A stretch of 18,006 nt of DNA from an uncultured Chlorobiota bacterium (lineage in GTDB: Bacteria > Bacteroidota > Bacteroidia > Bacteroidales > JAADGE01): the NCBI GenBank assembly GCA_947311265.1, contig CAMZKQ010000262.1, positions 1 through 18,006 of the forward strand, in the 5' to 3' direction. The notes beneath the pieces were generated by a model. The model had not been told where the DNA came from and ran no database searches. It worked only from the letters and a program-made list of their open reading frames with translations. Both the position numbers and the translations under genes were made by a program. This document shows positions 6,775-15,659 of this stretch, in pieces. How positions within the stretch are numbered: the first letter of the stretch is position 1; every line of letters starts with the position of its first letter.

Positions 6775-9700
6775 TTATTTTTTAATAAACTTTCTGAATA
6801 CCACTTGTTTTCCAGCAGTTACTCTTACTGTGTAAACTCCTGTTGGTAAGTTAGATACATTTATTTTGCTCTCGTTAGAAGTCAGTTCTAATTGTTTAAC
6901 TAATGCCCCTGTTATAGAGAATATTTGTATAGTCCCGCCTTTTTCAAGTCCTGAAAGTGAAATATTAATTTCGCTAGTTGTAGGATTTGGGAAAAGGTTC
7001 ATTTCTGCTTTTGCAGATGGGTTATTAACCGAAGTTACGCCTCTTGCTCCTGAAATATTTACAGTATAGTCTTCGGCCTCGCCGTAGTTAAATGTACCGC
7101 AAGATGATGGTGGTACTTTGTCGTATTGCATAACTACACGCATTCTTGTACTTCCTACTAATGCACTGCCTGGTATTGTAAAGTTACCTGTTGCCGTAGC
7201 ATCTTTGGATTTTACTTTGGTAAATACCTGCTCGCCTGCGTCTTCAAAGTCGCCGTCTTGGTTGTAATCTATCCAAACGGAGTAGCCTTCGTTGTAGGTG
7301 CTTCCTGCCCATGCTGGGGTTATTGTTATGCCATAATTACTGCCTTTGGTCATGTTAGTACTCATTGCAGTAAAGTCAGCGTAGCCTCCATTTGAACCAG
7401 AGGTATTGTTAATGCTTCCGCAAACTACTTTGGCTATCCATTCATCAGAAACATCGTTTCCTTTGGTGGCACAGTAGTTGGCTACAGCTGCATCAGTTGT
7501 AACACTAAGTGCAGAGCTTGCAGACGATATATTGCCTGCGGCATCTTTTGCTTTTACAGTCATGGAGTAGGCTGTTCCTGCGGTTAATCCTGAGATTGCC
7601 ATTGAAGTACCGCTAGTGGAGTTGTAGATTGTACCGTCTTTGTACACATCGTAGCCGGTTACTGCAACATTGTCGGTAGAGGCATTCCAAGAAAGTGTGA
7701 AACTGGTTTGCCCTACGCTTGATGCTATTAGCCCTGCTGGTACTGTTGGTGCGGTGTTGTCTGATGCACCTACAATGTTTACCGTATAATCTTCGGTTTC
7801 TCCGTAGTTGTATGCTTCGCAAGCAGTTGGTGTACCGTCGTATCGCATGGTAATTCTCATCCGAGTGTTTCCGGTAGTTGCATTGGCTGGTATGGTAAAC
7901 TGGTCGCTTACGCTTGTTACTTTAGATTTTGCTTTTGTAAAGACTTGCTCGCCTTGGTCTTCAAAATCGCCGTCTTGGTTAAAGTCAATCCAGATGGCGT
8001 AGCCTTCGTTGTAAACTGTGCCTCCCCAAGCTGGCGTGAGGGTAAATGTGATATTGCTACCTTGCCCCATATTTGTAGATAGGTTGGTAAAATCGGCATA
8101 GCCTCCATTTGCTCCTGAGGTATTGTCTATTGTTCCTATTTGTACCCTGTTAAGCCATTCGTCGCTAACGCTGTTGCCTTTTGAAGTACAGTAAGTTAGA
8201 CCAGATGCTGCTGTGGTAGGATTTACAGTATTACTATTTGATGAGGCGTTGTTTGCTGCATCAATGGCTTTTACATAAAAACTATAGGCAGTTCCTGATA
8301 AAAGCCCTGTAGCAGAGTATGAAGTAGAGCCAGTTGTGGCTAAATATGAGCCATCTTTATATACCTTATATCCGGTAACGGCAATATTGTCGGTCGAAGC
8401 TGTCCAAGATAAGGTGAGTGAAGTTTGACCAATATTTGAAGTTACTAGCCCAGCTGGTGCTGTTGGTGCAGTAACATCGGGTGCGGCAAGTGTAGTGATA
8501 TTTACAGTATTACTTGCTGATGATAAGTTTGATGCGGCATCTTCTGCTTTTACGTAGAAGCTATAAGCCGTTGAGCCTGTTAGCCCACTAACTGTGTAAG
8601 ATGTCCCTGCGGTTGTGGTAAGTAAGCTGCCGTCTTTATATACTTTGTATCCGGTAACGGCTACATTGTCGGTAGATGCTGTCCACGAGAGTTGTACCCC
8701 TGTTTCTGTAATCGATGAACTGGTTAAATTGGCTGGTGTTGAAGGGGCTTGTACATCGCCACCATTAAGAATTTCGATACCGTAATCTTCTACTTCGCCA
8801 TAGCCAAATGTTTCACATGCGGTTGGTGTGCCGTCGTATTTCATAGATACTCTCATTCGAGTTGTGCCTAAAGTTGCTCCTGAAGATACTGTAAAGTTGC
8901 CTGAAATAGAGGTGTCTTTACTTTTTGCTTTTGAGAATACTAATTCTCCTGCATCTGAAAAGTCTCCATCTTGATTATAATCAATCCATACGGCGTAGCC
9001 TTCGTTGTAAACTGTGCCTCCCCAAGCTGGGGTTATGGTAATTGTTACTGCACTACCTTTGTTTAAGTCGGTAGAGTGTGCTGTAAAATCGACATAGCCT
9101 CCGTTTGCTCCTGAGGTATTGTTAATAGATTCTAGTTGTACTTTGCTTATCCACTCATCGTTTACGTTGTTGCCTTTTGAAGAGCAGTAAGTAAGCCCGT
9201 TAGATGGCGTTGTAATTGCTACGGTATTGCTTTTTACAGAGAAATTGCCTGCTGCATCTTCTGCAATGATGTAAAATTCGTAGTAATTATCTGCGGTTAA
9301 TCCGTTGGCAGAGTAAGTGAGGTTTGTAGTGGTGGTAAAGAAGGCATCATCTTTATAAATGCGGTATTTTACAACGCCTACATTGTCGGTTGCGGCATCC
9401 CAAGATAAATCGACACTAATTTGTGTTAAATTGGCGTATGCCAAATTTGATGGTGCTGTTGGGTCTTGGGTATCGGCTGGTGTTGCTGTGGTAACAGTAT
9501 GTATGTTTGATGCGTCTGATTTGTTGCCTGCGGCATCAACTGCTTTTACATAAAAGTCGTATTGTGTAGTTGCTGATAGTCCTGTTATACTTTTTGATGT
9601 TCCTGCTGCTGAGGCGTAGAAACTACCGTCTTTGTAAACTTCGTATCCGGTAACGGCAACATTGTCTGACGATGCCGACCACGAAAGGGTGAGTGAAGTT

Positions 9701-12700
9701 GATGTTATACTTCCTGATGTAAGCCCTGTTGGGATTGTTGGTGCTGTAATATCTCCTGCATCTACAATGTTTACGGTGTAATCTTCGGCTTCGCCATAGT
9801 TATAAGCACCGCAAGCTGATGTTGGTAGCTGGTCGTATTGCATTACTACTCTCATTCGAGTTTGTCCAAGTGCAACGTTTGAAGGGACGTTAATGGTTGC
9901 GGTAACACTAGTTGCTGTTGTTTTTTGTATCACTGCAACTTCTTCGCCACTGTCATTAAAATCGCCATCGACATTATAGTCAATCCATACTTTGTAACCT
10001 TCGGCGTAGGTTTGCCCAGACCATGCAGGGTATATAGTCAGGACTGTACCTGAATTTCTATTTAAATCAGTAGCCATTGCGGTAAAGTCGCCATAGCCGC
10101 TGTTATTGTTAGAGGTGTTGTCTATACTTCCTAGTTTTACTCTTTTTATCCACTCGTCGGTGGAGTTGCCTCCTGCTACGGTACAGTAGGAAATGGGGGT
10201 GAACCCAAATAGGGTGGAGGCGGTGTAAGCAGAAGTGCCGCTTGCACAATTTGTTCTTACTTGAAATTCATATTGAGTATCGTTTGTAGAAAGTCCTGAT
10301 ATATTTCTATAAATGCTTGATGTATTGTAGGTTGTCCAGCTTCCTGCTCCAACTGCTCGGTAGCGTACATCGTAATCAACAGCTCCTGAAACACTTGTCC
10401 ACCTTAGTTTTGCATTGGTGTTGGTCATGTTAGTTACGTTTAGCCCTGATGGAATGTTACAAACACTTGCTGCTGTTGCTAGTGGAGTTTCCCAAATACT
10501 TCTTCCGTAAGTTGCTGCACGCAATCGGCTGTTTGAAGGTGTTGAGTTGTCGTAATAAATTTCGAGTTCTTTTACTATTGTATGTGGTAGATTATCAGCA
10601 TATAGTGTCCAGTTGGACGAGCTGTTGTCTTTGTAATATACGCCAATATCAGTCCCTACATAAAGTAAATCATCGGTATTTGCTTGATAAACAATGGTGT
10701 TTACTGGTAGGTTCGGTAGGTTGCCTGAAACGCTTGTCCATGATGAGCCTGCATTTGTTGATTTGTACACTTTTTTACCAGAAGCATATCCTGAAAAGGT
10801 AACCCATACAGTAGAAGGGTTTGATGGAGATACTGCAATGTAAGTTGGTGCTGCCGAAGAAAGTGGTAATCCTGAACTAACGTTTGACCATGAAGAGCCT
10901 CCGTTTGAAGTTCTTCCTACGGTATAGGTTGCGGGGTTGGTTTCTGTTGATTTAATAAAGTAGATATAGCTTGAGTTTGAGGGAGCAACTGCAAGCTGTT
11001 GAATATTTCCGCTGCCGGGTGTTGTTCCGATTCTAGACCAGCTAGTTCCTCTATTTGTCGTTTTGTAAACGTGAGTATATCCAGAGTATAAGGTAGATGA
11101 GGCATTTGGGTCGATAACAAATGGGGTTATCCATGAGCCGCCAGAGGTTGCTCTTATTGAACTCCAGCTAGCCCCACCGTTGGTTGAGCGAAGTAATTTT
11201 CCTCGCACGTATGAGGCATAGAGGGTGTTATTGTTGCTCGGATCAACGGCAGTTTCACAACCGTCGCCGCCATATACAATAGACCATGTTCCTGCTTTTA
11301 GGCGGTTGGTACCGTTGTCTTGCATTCCTGTCATTATAAGTCCTGGGTCTGTTGCTGATAGGCCAAGGCGAACAACTTGTGCAATCCCTAGGTTGTTACT
11401 AATATCATTCCATGTGCCACCATTATTGGGGGATTTAAAAATCCCACCATCATTACCTATAAAAAGTGTGCTTCCGTTAAGGTATTCAATACAGTGGTAA
11501 TCGGCATGTGCATATTCAGTACCTGTACCTTGCAACCAGTAAGCGTTACAAGTCCAAGACGTACCGCCATTTGTCGATTTGAAAAGGTTTACACCGCCTA
11601 CAAAAATTTCATTGGCATTAGTTGGGTTTACTGCAATTGTTAAATCATAAAAGGCTTGTCCACCTGCTCCTTTGTTAGAAACTGGAGATTTGTTCCAGCC
11701 TAAAAGGTTGCCAGAAGTGCTGCTATATAATGTAGAAAAACTAGAACCACTGTTTGTAGAGCGGTAAATGCCTTTCATGCCTTGGTCGGAAGAGCTACCT
11801 ACTAGTAGCCAAACTCGTGAAGGGGAGTCGGCAGAAACGGCTATTTCCATGCGTTGTACTCCCGTGCCAGGCACGCCTGATGAAATTTTTGAGAAACTTG
11901 CCCCTCCGTTTGTTGATTTATAAAAATCTGTACCAGCAGCATAAACAATATTTGGGTTGCCGGGTTTAAATTCCATATCCATAATGACTTTGTTTAGAAC
12001 CATTGATTTAGTAGAGAAGCCATTGGTTGTTCTATAAACAAGCCCGTTGAAAGAGGCAATAAGGGTGTTAGGGTTGCTAGGGTGCATTAATAAGCTGGTG
12101 CATTTTGCCCCTTGGCTTTTACTAAAAGTTACAGAAGTAGAACTCCAAGTAGCACCGCCATCGGTAGATTTCATTATACCAGTAGAGTATGTATCGCCAG
12201 ATTCTCTGTCGCCAGTACCGATATACATTATGTTGGTATTATTGTAGTTGATGGCAATTGCCGAAATGCCCATATTGTCAAATTGGTCTGAAACTATCGA
12301 CCAAGACGAACCGCCGTTGCTTGATTTCCAAAGCCCTCCGGCAGGCGTGCCTAGCCAAATAATGTTTGAGTTATTGGGGTCAAATGCAATAGCATTGATA
12401 CGACCGCTACCTCCAGGGGATTGCCCTGGCCCATTAGCCACTGTTCCTGTAGGATTGGTTGGGCCTAGGAAAGTCCAGTTGGCAGCACCACGAGTGCTAG
12501 GGTAATCCCTTCTGAATTTTTGATACTCTCGGCGAGCAATAGTAGGGTCTGGCATATTGCCCGTAGGGTAAACCCTTGGGTTCATGTGTTCGTACCAGCG
12601 AATAAAAGGCTTGTAGCCTTTCCCTTTGGTGGCTTTAGGTACAGTTAAGTCTTTTGCCCCCCAGTATAAATCGAAAGCTTTTTTGGCTTCGTAAACGTTG

Positions 12701-12843
12701 CCGTTGGAGGAGGTCATGTGATCTACCCAACCAGATGCGTTTACTTTGTAGAACTGATCTGATTGTTTTTGTTGTGCAGACAGGCTTACAGGCAAGGCTG
12801 CAAAAAATGTTGCCACCAAAATCAGAGTGAAAAATCTTTTCAT
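6775..12843 (-). CDS. Giant T9SS-secreted protein: Asp-box beta-propeller, Fn3 and GEVED domains, type A sorting domain
   Basis: This 2022-aa protein begins with a signal peptide (about 1-23, ending in SLSA). Residues about 123-790 contain about ten Asp-box-like motifs (for example SSNGGSSW, STDGGATW, STNGGTSW, STNAGSSW), indicating a sialidase/VPS10/Ycf48-like propeller or tandem propellers. Next come Fn3-1 (about 795-882) and GEVED-1 (886-1030). Then follow modules Fn3-Fn3-GEVED (1031-1362), Fn3-Fn3-GEVED (1363-1694) and Fn3-GEVED (1695-1934). GEVED motifs include VWIDYNQDGDF and YGEAEDYTVNI; the DxDxDF-type acidic loops could bind calcium. The end (about 1948-2022) is a type A sorting domain with LFPNP, GVYTVRV and a final KFIKK, predicting export by the type IX system and attachment to the surface or release. 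No catalytic residues can be assigned; adhesion or polymer binding is inferred. It lies 41 nt downstream of the fibre-like gene and is probably co-transcribed with it. Confidence 0.9.
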   Translation of the reverse strand: MKRFFTLILVATFFAALPVSLSAQQKQSDQFYKVNASGWVDHMTSSNGNVYEAKKAFDLYWGAKDLTVPKATKGKGYKPFIRWYEHMNPRVYPTGNMPDPTIARREYQKFRRDYPSTRGAANWTFLGPTNPTGTVANGPGQSPGGSGRINAIAFDPNNSNIIWLGTPAGGLWKSSNGGSSWSIVSDQFDNMGISAIAINYNNTNIMYIGTGDRESGDTYSTGIMKSTDGGATWSSTSVTFSKSQGAKCTSLLMHPSNPNTLIASFNGLVYRTTNGFSTKSMVLNKVIMDMEFKPGNPNIVYAAGTDFYKSTNGGASFSKISSGVPGTGVQRMEIAVSADSPSRVWLLVGSSSDQGMKGIYRSTNSGSSFSTLYSSTSGNLLGWNKSPVSNKGAGGQAFYDLTIAVNPTNANEIFVGGVNLFKSTNGGTSWTCNAYWLQGTGTEYAHADYHCIEYLNGSTLFIGNDGGIFKSPNNGGTWNDISNNLGIAQVVRLGLSATDPGLIMTGMQDNGTNRLKAGTWSIVYGGDGCETAVDPSNNNTLYASYVRGKLLRSTNGGASWSSIRATSGGSWITPFVIDPNASSTLYSGYTHVYKTTNRGTSWSRIGTTPGSGNIQQLAVAPSNSSYIYFIKSTETNPATYTVGRTSNGGSSWSNVSSGLPLSSAAPTYIAVSPSNPSTVWVTFSGYASGKKVYKSTNAGSSWTSVSGNLPNLPVNTIVYQANTDDLLYVGTDIGVYYKDNSSSNWTLYADNLPHTIVKELEIYYDNSTPSNSRLRAATYGRSIWETPLATAASVCNIPSGLNVTNMTNTNAKLRWTSVSGAVDYDVRYRAVGAGSWTTYNTSSIYRNISGLSTNDTQYEFQVRTNCASGTSAYTASTLFGFTPISYCTVAGGNSTDEWIKRVKLGSIDNTSNNNSGYGDFTAMATDLNRNSGTVLTIYPAWSGQTYAEGYKVWIDYNVDGDFNDSGEEVAVIQKTTATSVTATINVPSNVALGQTRMRVVMQYDQLPTSACGAYNYGEAEDYTVNIVDAGDITAPTIPTGLTSGSITSTSLTLSWSASSDNVAVTGYEVYKDGSFYASAAGTSKSITGLSATTQYDFYVKAVDAAGNKSDASNIHTVTTATPADTQDPTAPSNLAYANLTQISVDLSWDAATDNVGVVKYRIYKDDAFFTTTTNLTYSANGLTADNYYEFYIIAEDAAGNFSVKSNTVAITTPSNGLTYCSSKGNNVNDEWISKVQLESINNTSGANGGYVDFTAHSTDLNKGSAVTITITPAWGGTVYNEGYAVWIDYNQDGDFSDAGELVFSKAKSKDTSISGNFTVSSGATLGTTRMRVSMKYDGTPTACETFGYGEVEDYGIEILNGGDVQAPSTPANLTSSSITETGVQLSWTASTDNVAVTGYKVYKDGSLLTTTAGTSYTVSGLTGSTAYSFYVKAEDAASNLSSASNTVNITTLAAPDVTAPTAPAGLVTSNIGQTSLTLSWTASTDNIAVTGYKVYKDGSYLATTGSTSYSATGLLSGTAYSFYVKAIDAANNASSNSNTVNPTTAASGLTYCTSKGNSVSDEWLNRVQIGTIDNTSGANGGYADFTNLSTNMGQGSNITFTLTPAWGGTVYNEGYAIWIDFNQDGDFEDQGEQVFTKAKSKVTSVSDQFTIPANATTGNTRMRITMRYDGTPTACEAYNYGETEDYTVNIVGASDNTAPTVPAGLIASSVGQTSFTLSWNASTDNVAVTGYDVYKDGTIYNSTSGTSMAISGLTAGTAYSMTVKAKDAAGNISSASSALSVTTDAAVANYCATKGNDVSDEWIAKVVCGSINNTSGSNGGYADFTAMSTNMTKGSNYGITITPAWAGSTYNEGYSVWIDYNQDGDFEDAGEQVFTKVKSKDATATGNFTIPGSALVGSTRMRVVMQYDKVPPSSCGTFNYGEAEDYTVNISGARGVTSVNNPSAKAEMNLFPNPTTSEINISLSGLEKGGTIQIFSITGALVKQLELTSNESKINVSNLPTGVYTVRVTAGKQVVFRKFIKK
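7042..9753 (-). repeat. In-gene tandem duplication of an Fn3-Fn3-GEVED module (996-nt period)
   Basis: Three in-frame modules begin at equivalent Asp codons at 9753, 8757 and 7761, exactly 996 nt apart. The first two (8758-9753 and 7762-8757) are 332 codons each. The third (7042-7761) is 720 nt, shorter by 276 nt or 92 codons, the size of one Fn3 domain. A perfect 39-nt repeat (7996-8034 and 8992-9030) sits at the same 996-nt offset, and the flanking GEVED codons are also near-identical. This indicates fairly recent duplication at DNA level. Confidence 0.9.
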
Positions 12844-12884
12844 GGTTGTTGATTTTGTTTAGTTAATAATTAATATTTAGTTGG

Positions 12885-15527
12885 TTATTTTTTATTTACG
12901 CTTAAAGGTTTAAATATATCTTTATTTGATTTTTGAGCTTTTTTAGAAGCTCCTGTTTTTGCTTTTACTGGTGGGTTCTCTTCTTGTACAGTACTTCTTT
13001 CTTTTCCTGTTTTTATAGGAAGGGCATCAAAACTAAGTGCTGTACCAGTCCACCACATTGGCTGGGCACTTTCATTGGTGTTATTTTCATTAAATAAATA
13101 GCCGTCTAATTTTTGGTCAAAATTATGCGATAGAACTTCTGATGGATTTTCAATGTTTTCAGCACCTTTTCTTACTGCTACGGCTATCCATGTAAATTTG
13201 ATATTGGAAGTGCCTGCACTATTTTCTGCTACTTCAAAACCTGATGATTTTAAATGGACAAGGTGTAAACCTTCGGTTTCGCCTATCGGTGTTACGGTTA
13301 CAATTACAGGTTCATTTTGAGAAATTATATTTTGATATTTTTGGTCAAACTCAATAGTTGCTTTTCCGTTTTCGAGAGTACCTGTACCCCTTATATATAT
13401 ATCGTCGGTCATCGACGTTGAAACGTAAGTCGGTATGCGTTCGTGCCGACCGTTGCTTTCTAGCCTTACAATTGCTCCGTTGGTGTAGGTTTTGCCGTCT
13501 ATATATTGAGCAAAACGCTCGCCTTTTATTATTGTACCATATACTTCGCCACGAAACCAAGCCCCTGTAAAGTTGCCATAACCTGCAACACCAACGCCTG
13601 AGCTAGCAGTATTGGGGCCTCTTGCAAGTGTAGAATAGGCGGTTGAGCCATATACACCAACATCTGCAAAAACGGAATTTTCATAGCCTAATGCTCCAGA
13701 TGCAAAATTGTCATTGCCAAAAACTGCACCAGTACGCCCACTTCCTGCAGAGGTACAATGCCCTACTACTCCGAATGTGTATGAGTCAGGCTTGTCATTA
13801 TAGCCCAGGATTGCATGATTGGTATTGCCATAGGTATATGCTGCTCCGGGGCTTGCTACTGCACCTCTTGTTCTAGTGGCTTTTAGTGTTGATTGGTTGT
13901 TGCCGTCTGCATTATCTTCTAAGTGGTAAAAGAAATTTGCAGAAACTTTGGAATAGCCAAGCGTTCCATAACTGTGTGCACCTGTTCCGTTATAAAAGTA
14001 GCCAAATACGCCAACACCTGCATCAGAGCCACCGACAACACCGTCGCCAGAGCCTGTGGTGAACAGATGATTTTCGGGTAAGGCACTTCCCATGCCAATT
14101 ACACCTGAACCTGTTGCAGTTAAGGCACTTCCGTACACTCCATAAGAGGTTACGGTTGTTCCTGCTGTTCCTGATTTGGCATATAGACCGTAGGTTTTTT
14201 CAGCATTAATTGTGGAGGCATAAACGCCGTAGGCTTCTGTGCCAACTCCTGCAGTGCTAGAGTAGGCTTCTATACCACTTGCATCTTGTGTGCCACCAAC
14301 GGCAATAAAGTCGCCACCGACAGTGAAGCCACGATTGTCGGTACCTGGTGTATATTCTGAGTAGCCTTTTACTGCCGCCTGATTGCCAGATTTATTTACA
14401 TCTACAATTAATTGTCCATACAGTGCGGGGTGTTTTGAGGAAGTGGCATCAACATCTTTGGAGTAATAATAGCCTGAAATCCAAACGTCAGAATAGCCAA
14501 TTATTGCTGCAACATTTGCGTCTCGTGTAGTTCTGCCGAAGACGGCGGCTCTTTTTTTGTCGTCCACAACACCATAAACTGCTGCACCATCTACCACTAG
14601 CCCACTTCCTGAGTTGTAAGTCCCGTTAAAGCCGAGGTAGCCAAGTGTTGTGCTTCCTGCAACGTTAGAATAGCCAACAACGGCACTTGTTGTATCTGCC
14701 ACAGAGCCGGTTTCAAAATAGCCACCAAACTGGTTGGAACTACCGTTGTAGTAAAAGCCATAGCGTTCTCCACTATTAAAAACCCGTACATTTCCATTGC
14801 CTTGTGGTCGGATATAATTTGTGGACGCTGGGTTGTACCACCAATAAGCTGCACCGCCTACGGGGGGGGCATCAGGAAAAGGGGCCCATGCGCCTCCATT
14901 TTTTTTGTATTCTACTGCTCCTGCCTTTTCTCTAAACCCGTAGCCTGAAGTACCGAAAGTACCGTCGAAATTGTAATATTCGCCAGACGATATATTACCA
15001 ACAAAGTTGGTGTTTCCATCTCTTGCAAATTTTACCATCTCTACATTCGATGTAGTATTCTGAATAATAAAATCGGAGTTGTTTTTTAAATTAAAAATTA
15101 AGTTATTTCCAAAACCGCCACCAAAATTAATGGTTGTTGTTTCTGTAAGGGAGCCGCCTAGTTTTATGGTTGTTCCACTTTTGGTAATTCCGTTCTCGAA
15201 AGTTAAGGCGGTGGTATTAAAGCGAGTCCAAGTAGTGCCGTTCCAGTAGTAGTAACCAGGGGTTACATCGCTTACTGTGGCAGAGTTGTAGATGAATAAG
15301 CCTGTGGCCGCAGAGGCAATTGTGGTGTTGTCAGCTGTGCTTGTAAGGGGGATATGGGGGAGGAGTATGCCTTTATTTAGTACCGCACTCATGTCTAAAA
15401 TTGTGCTGGCACCTGGTGCTGCACCTGTGGTGTTGATACTTACCTGTGCGTAAGTTGTTGTAACAGATAATACAAGCCCTGTAAGTAGTGCAATTGGTGC
15501 TATTTTTTTGAGGTTTTTTAAGAACAT
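12885..15527 (-). CDS. Exported repetitive fibre-like surface protein
   Basis: This 880-aa protein has a signal peptide of 28 residues ending in TYAQ. Residues 29-104 match a head domain common in Bacteroidota exported proteins (SINTTGAAPGASTILD, KGILLPH, YYYWNGTTWTRF). Residues about 280-660 carry irregular glycine-aromatic repeats such as AVVGYS (282), AIIGYSD (341), AVKGYSE (384), GTLGYSK (521), AILGYND (572) and GVYGS (624), resembling the shafts of phage-tail-fibre-like or trimeric surface proteins. Residues about 710-790 form a beta-rich domain (ATIEF, VTVTPIGE, FTWIAVAVRKG) similar, from memory, to the C-terminal domain of other proteins with such repeats. A Lys-rich tail (about 840-880) follows. 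No T9SS sorting domain is visible, so its route past the periplasm is unclear. It lies 41 nt upstream of the T9SS giant gene, which may receive or bind it; that is inference. No enzymatic motif is seen. Confidence 0.75.
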   Translation of the reverse strand: MFLKNLKKIAPIALLTGLVLSVTTTYAQVSINTTGAAPGASTILDMSAVLNKGILLPHIPLTSTADNTTIASAATGLFIYNSATVSDVTPGYYYWNGTTWTRFNTTALTFENGITKSGTTIKLGGSLTETTTINFGGGFGNNLIFNLKNNSDFIIQNTTSNVEMVKFARDGNTNFVGNISSGEYYNFDGTFGTSGYGFREKAGAVEYKKNGGAWAPFPDAPPVGGAAYWWYNPASTNYIRPQGNGNVRVFNSGERYGFYYNGSSNQFGGYFETGSVADTTSAVVGYSNVAGSTTLGYLGFNGTYNSGSGLVVDGAAVYGVVDDKKRAAVFGRTTRDANVAAIIGYSDVWISGYYYSKDVDATSSKHPALYGQLIVDVNKSGNQAAVKGYSEYTPGTDNRGFTVGGDFIAVGGTQDASGIEAYSSTAGVGTEAYGVYASTINAEKTYGLYAKSGTAGTTVTSYGVYGSALTATGSGVIGMGSALPENHLFTTGSGDGVVGGSDAGVGVFGYFYNGTGAHSYGTLGYSKVSANFFYHLEDNADGNNQSTLKATRTRGAVASPGAAYTYGNTNHAILGYNDKPDSYTFGVVGHCTSAGSGRTGAVFGNDNFASGALGYENSVFADVGVYGSTAYSTLARGPNTASSGVGVAGYGNFTGAWFRGEVYGTIIKGERFAQYIDGKTYTNGAIVRLESNGRHERIPTYVSTSMTDDIYIRGTGTLENGKATIEFDQKYQNIISQNEPVIVTVTPIGETEGLHLVHLKSSGFEVAENSAGTSNIKFTWIAVAVRKGAENIENPSEVLSHNFDQKLDGYLFNENNTNESAQPMWWTGTALSFDALPIKTGKERSTVQEENPPVKAKTGASKKAQKSNKDIFKPLSVNKK
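14862..14869. repeat. Homopolymer G8 (C8 in the coding strand) inside the fibre-like gene
   Basis: Eight consecutive G residues, C8 on the coding strand, encode the Ala-Pro-Pro part around residues 220-222. Such a run is uncommon in this AT-rich sequence. A gain or loss of one base would shift the frame and remove the last 660 residues. In this window the frame is intact. Confidence 0.8.
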
Positions 15528-15614
15528 TTTACTCTAAAATTAGTTGGTTTTGGTGGCACAATATAGTGTTTTATCTTAGGTTTACCAAACTAGCTATTCA
15601 CTTTAGCGGGGTGG

Positions 15615-15638
15615 TTCAAGTTATATTTGTAACTTGAA
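15615..15638. repeat. 9-bp inverted repeat between the M64 peptidase and fibre-like genes
   Basis: TTCAAGTTA (15615-15623) and its complement (15630-15638) flank a 6-nt loop, 22 nt past the peptidase stop. On the - strand no T-run follows, so it is a poor intrinsic terminator; it could slow transcription, protect an mRNA end or bind a regulator. The 132-nt gap around it shows no clear TAnnTTTG site for the fibre-like gene, so whether the two genes share a transcript is open. Confidence 0.45.
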
Positions 15639-15659
15639 TCAAGGTATGGAGCATAATAT

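Noticed and set aside
7042..9753. Regularly spaced repeats that might suggest a repeat array such as CRISPR
   Set aside because: The repeats are long, in frame and encode Fn3 and GEVED domains; they are protein module duplications.
10449..10802. A 117-codon open frame on the + strand
   Set aside because: It is antisense to the Asp-box propeller and Fn3-1 of the giant T9SS gene; its composition is that of a shadow frame.
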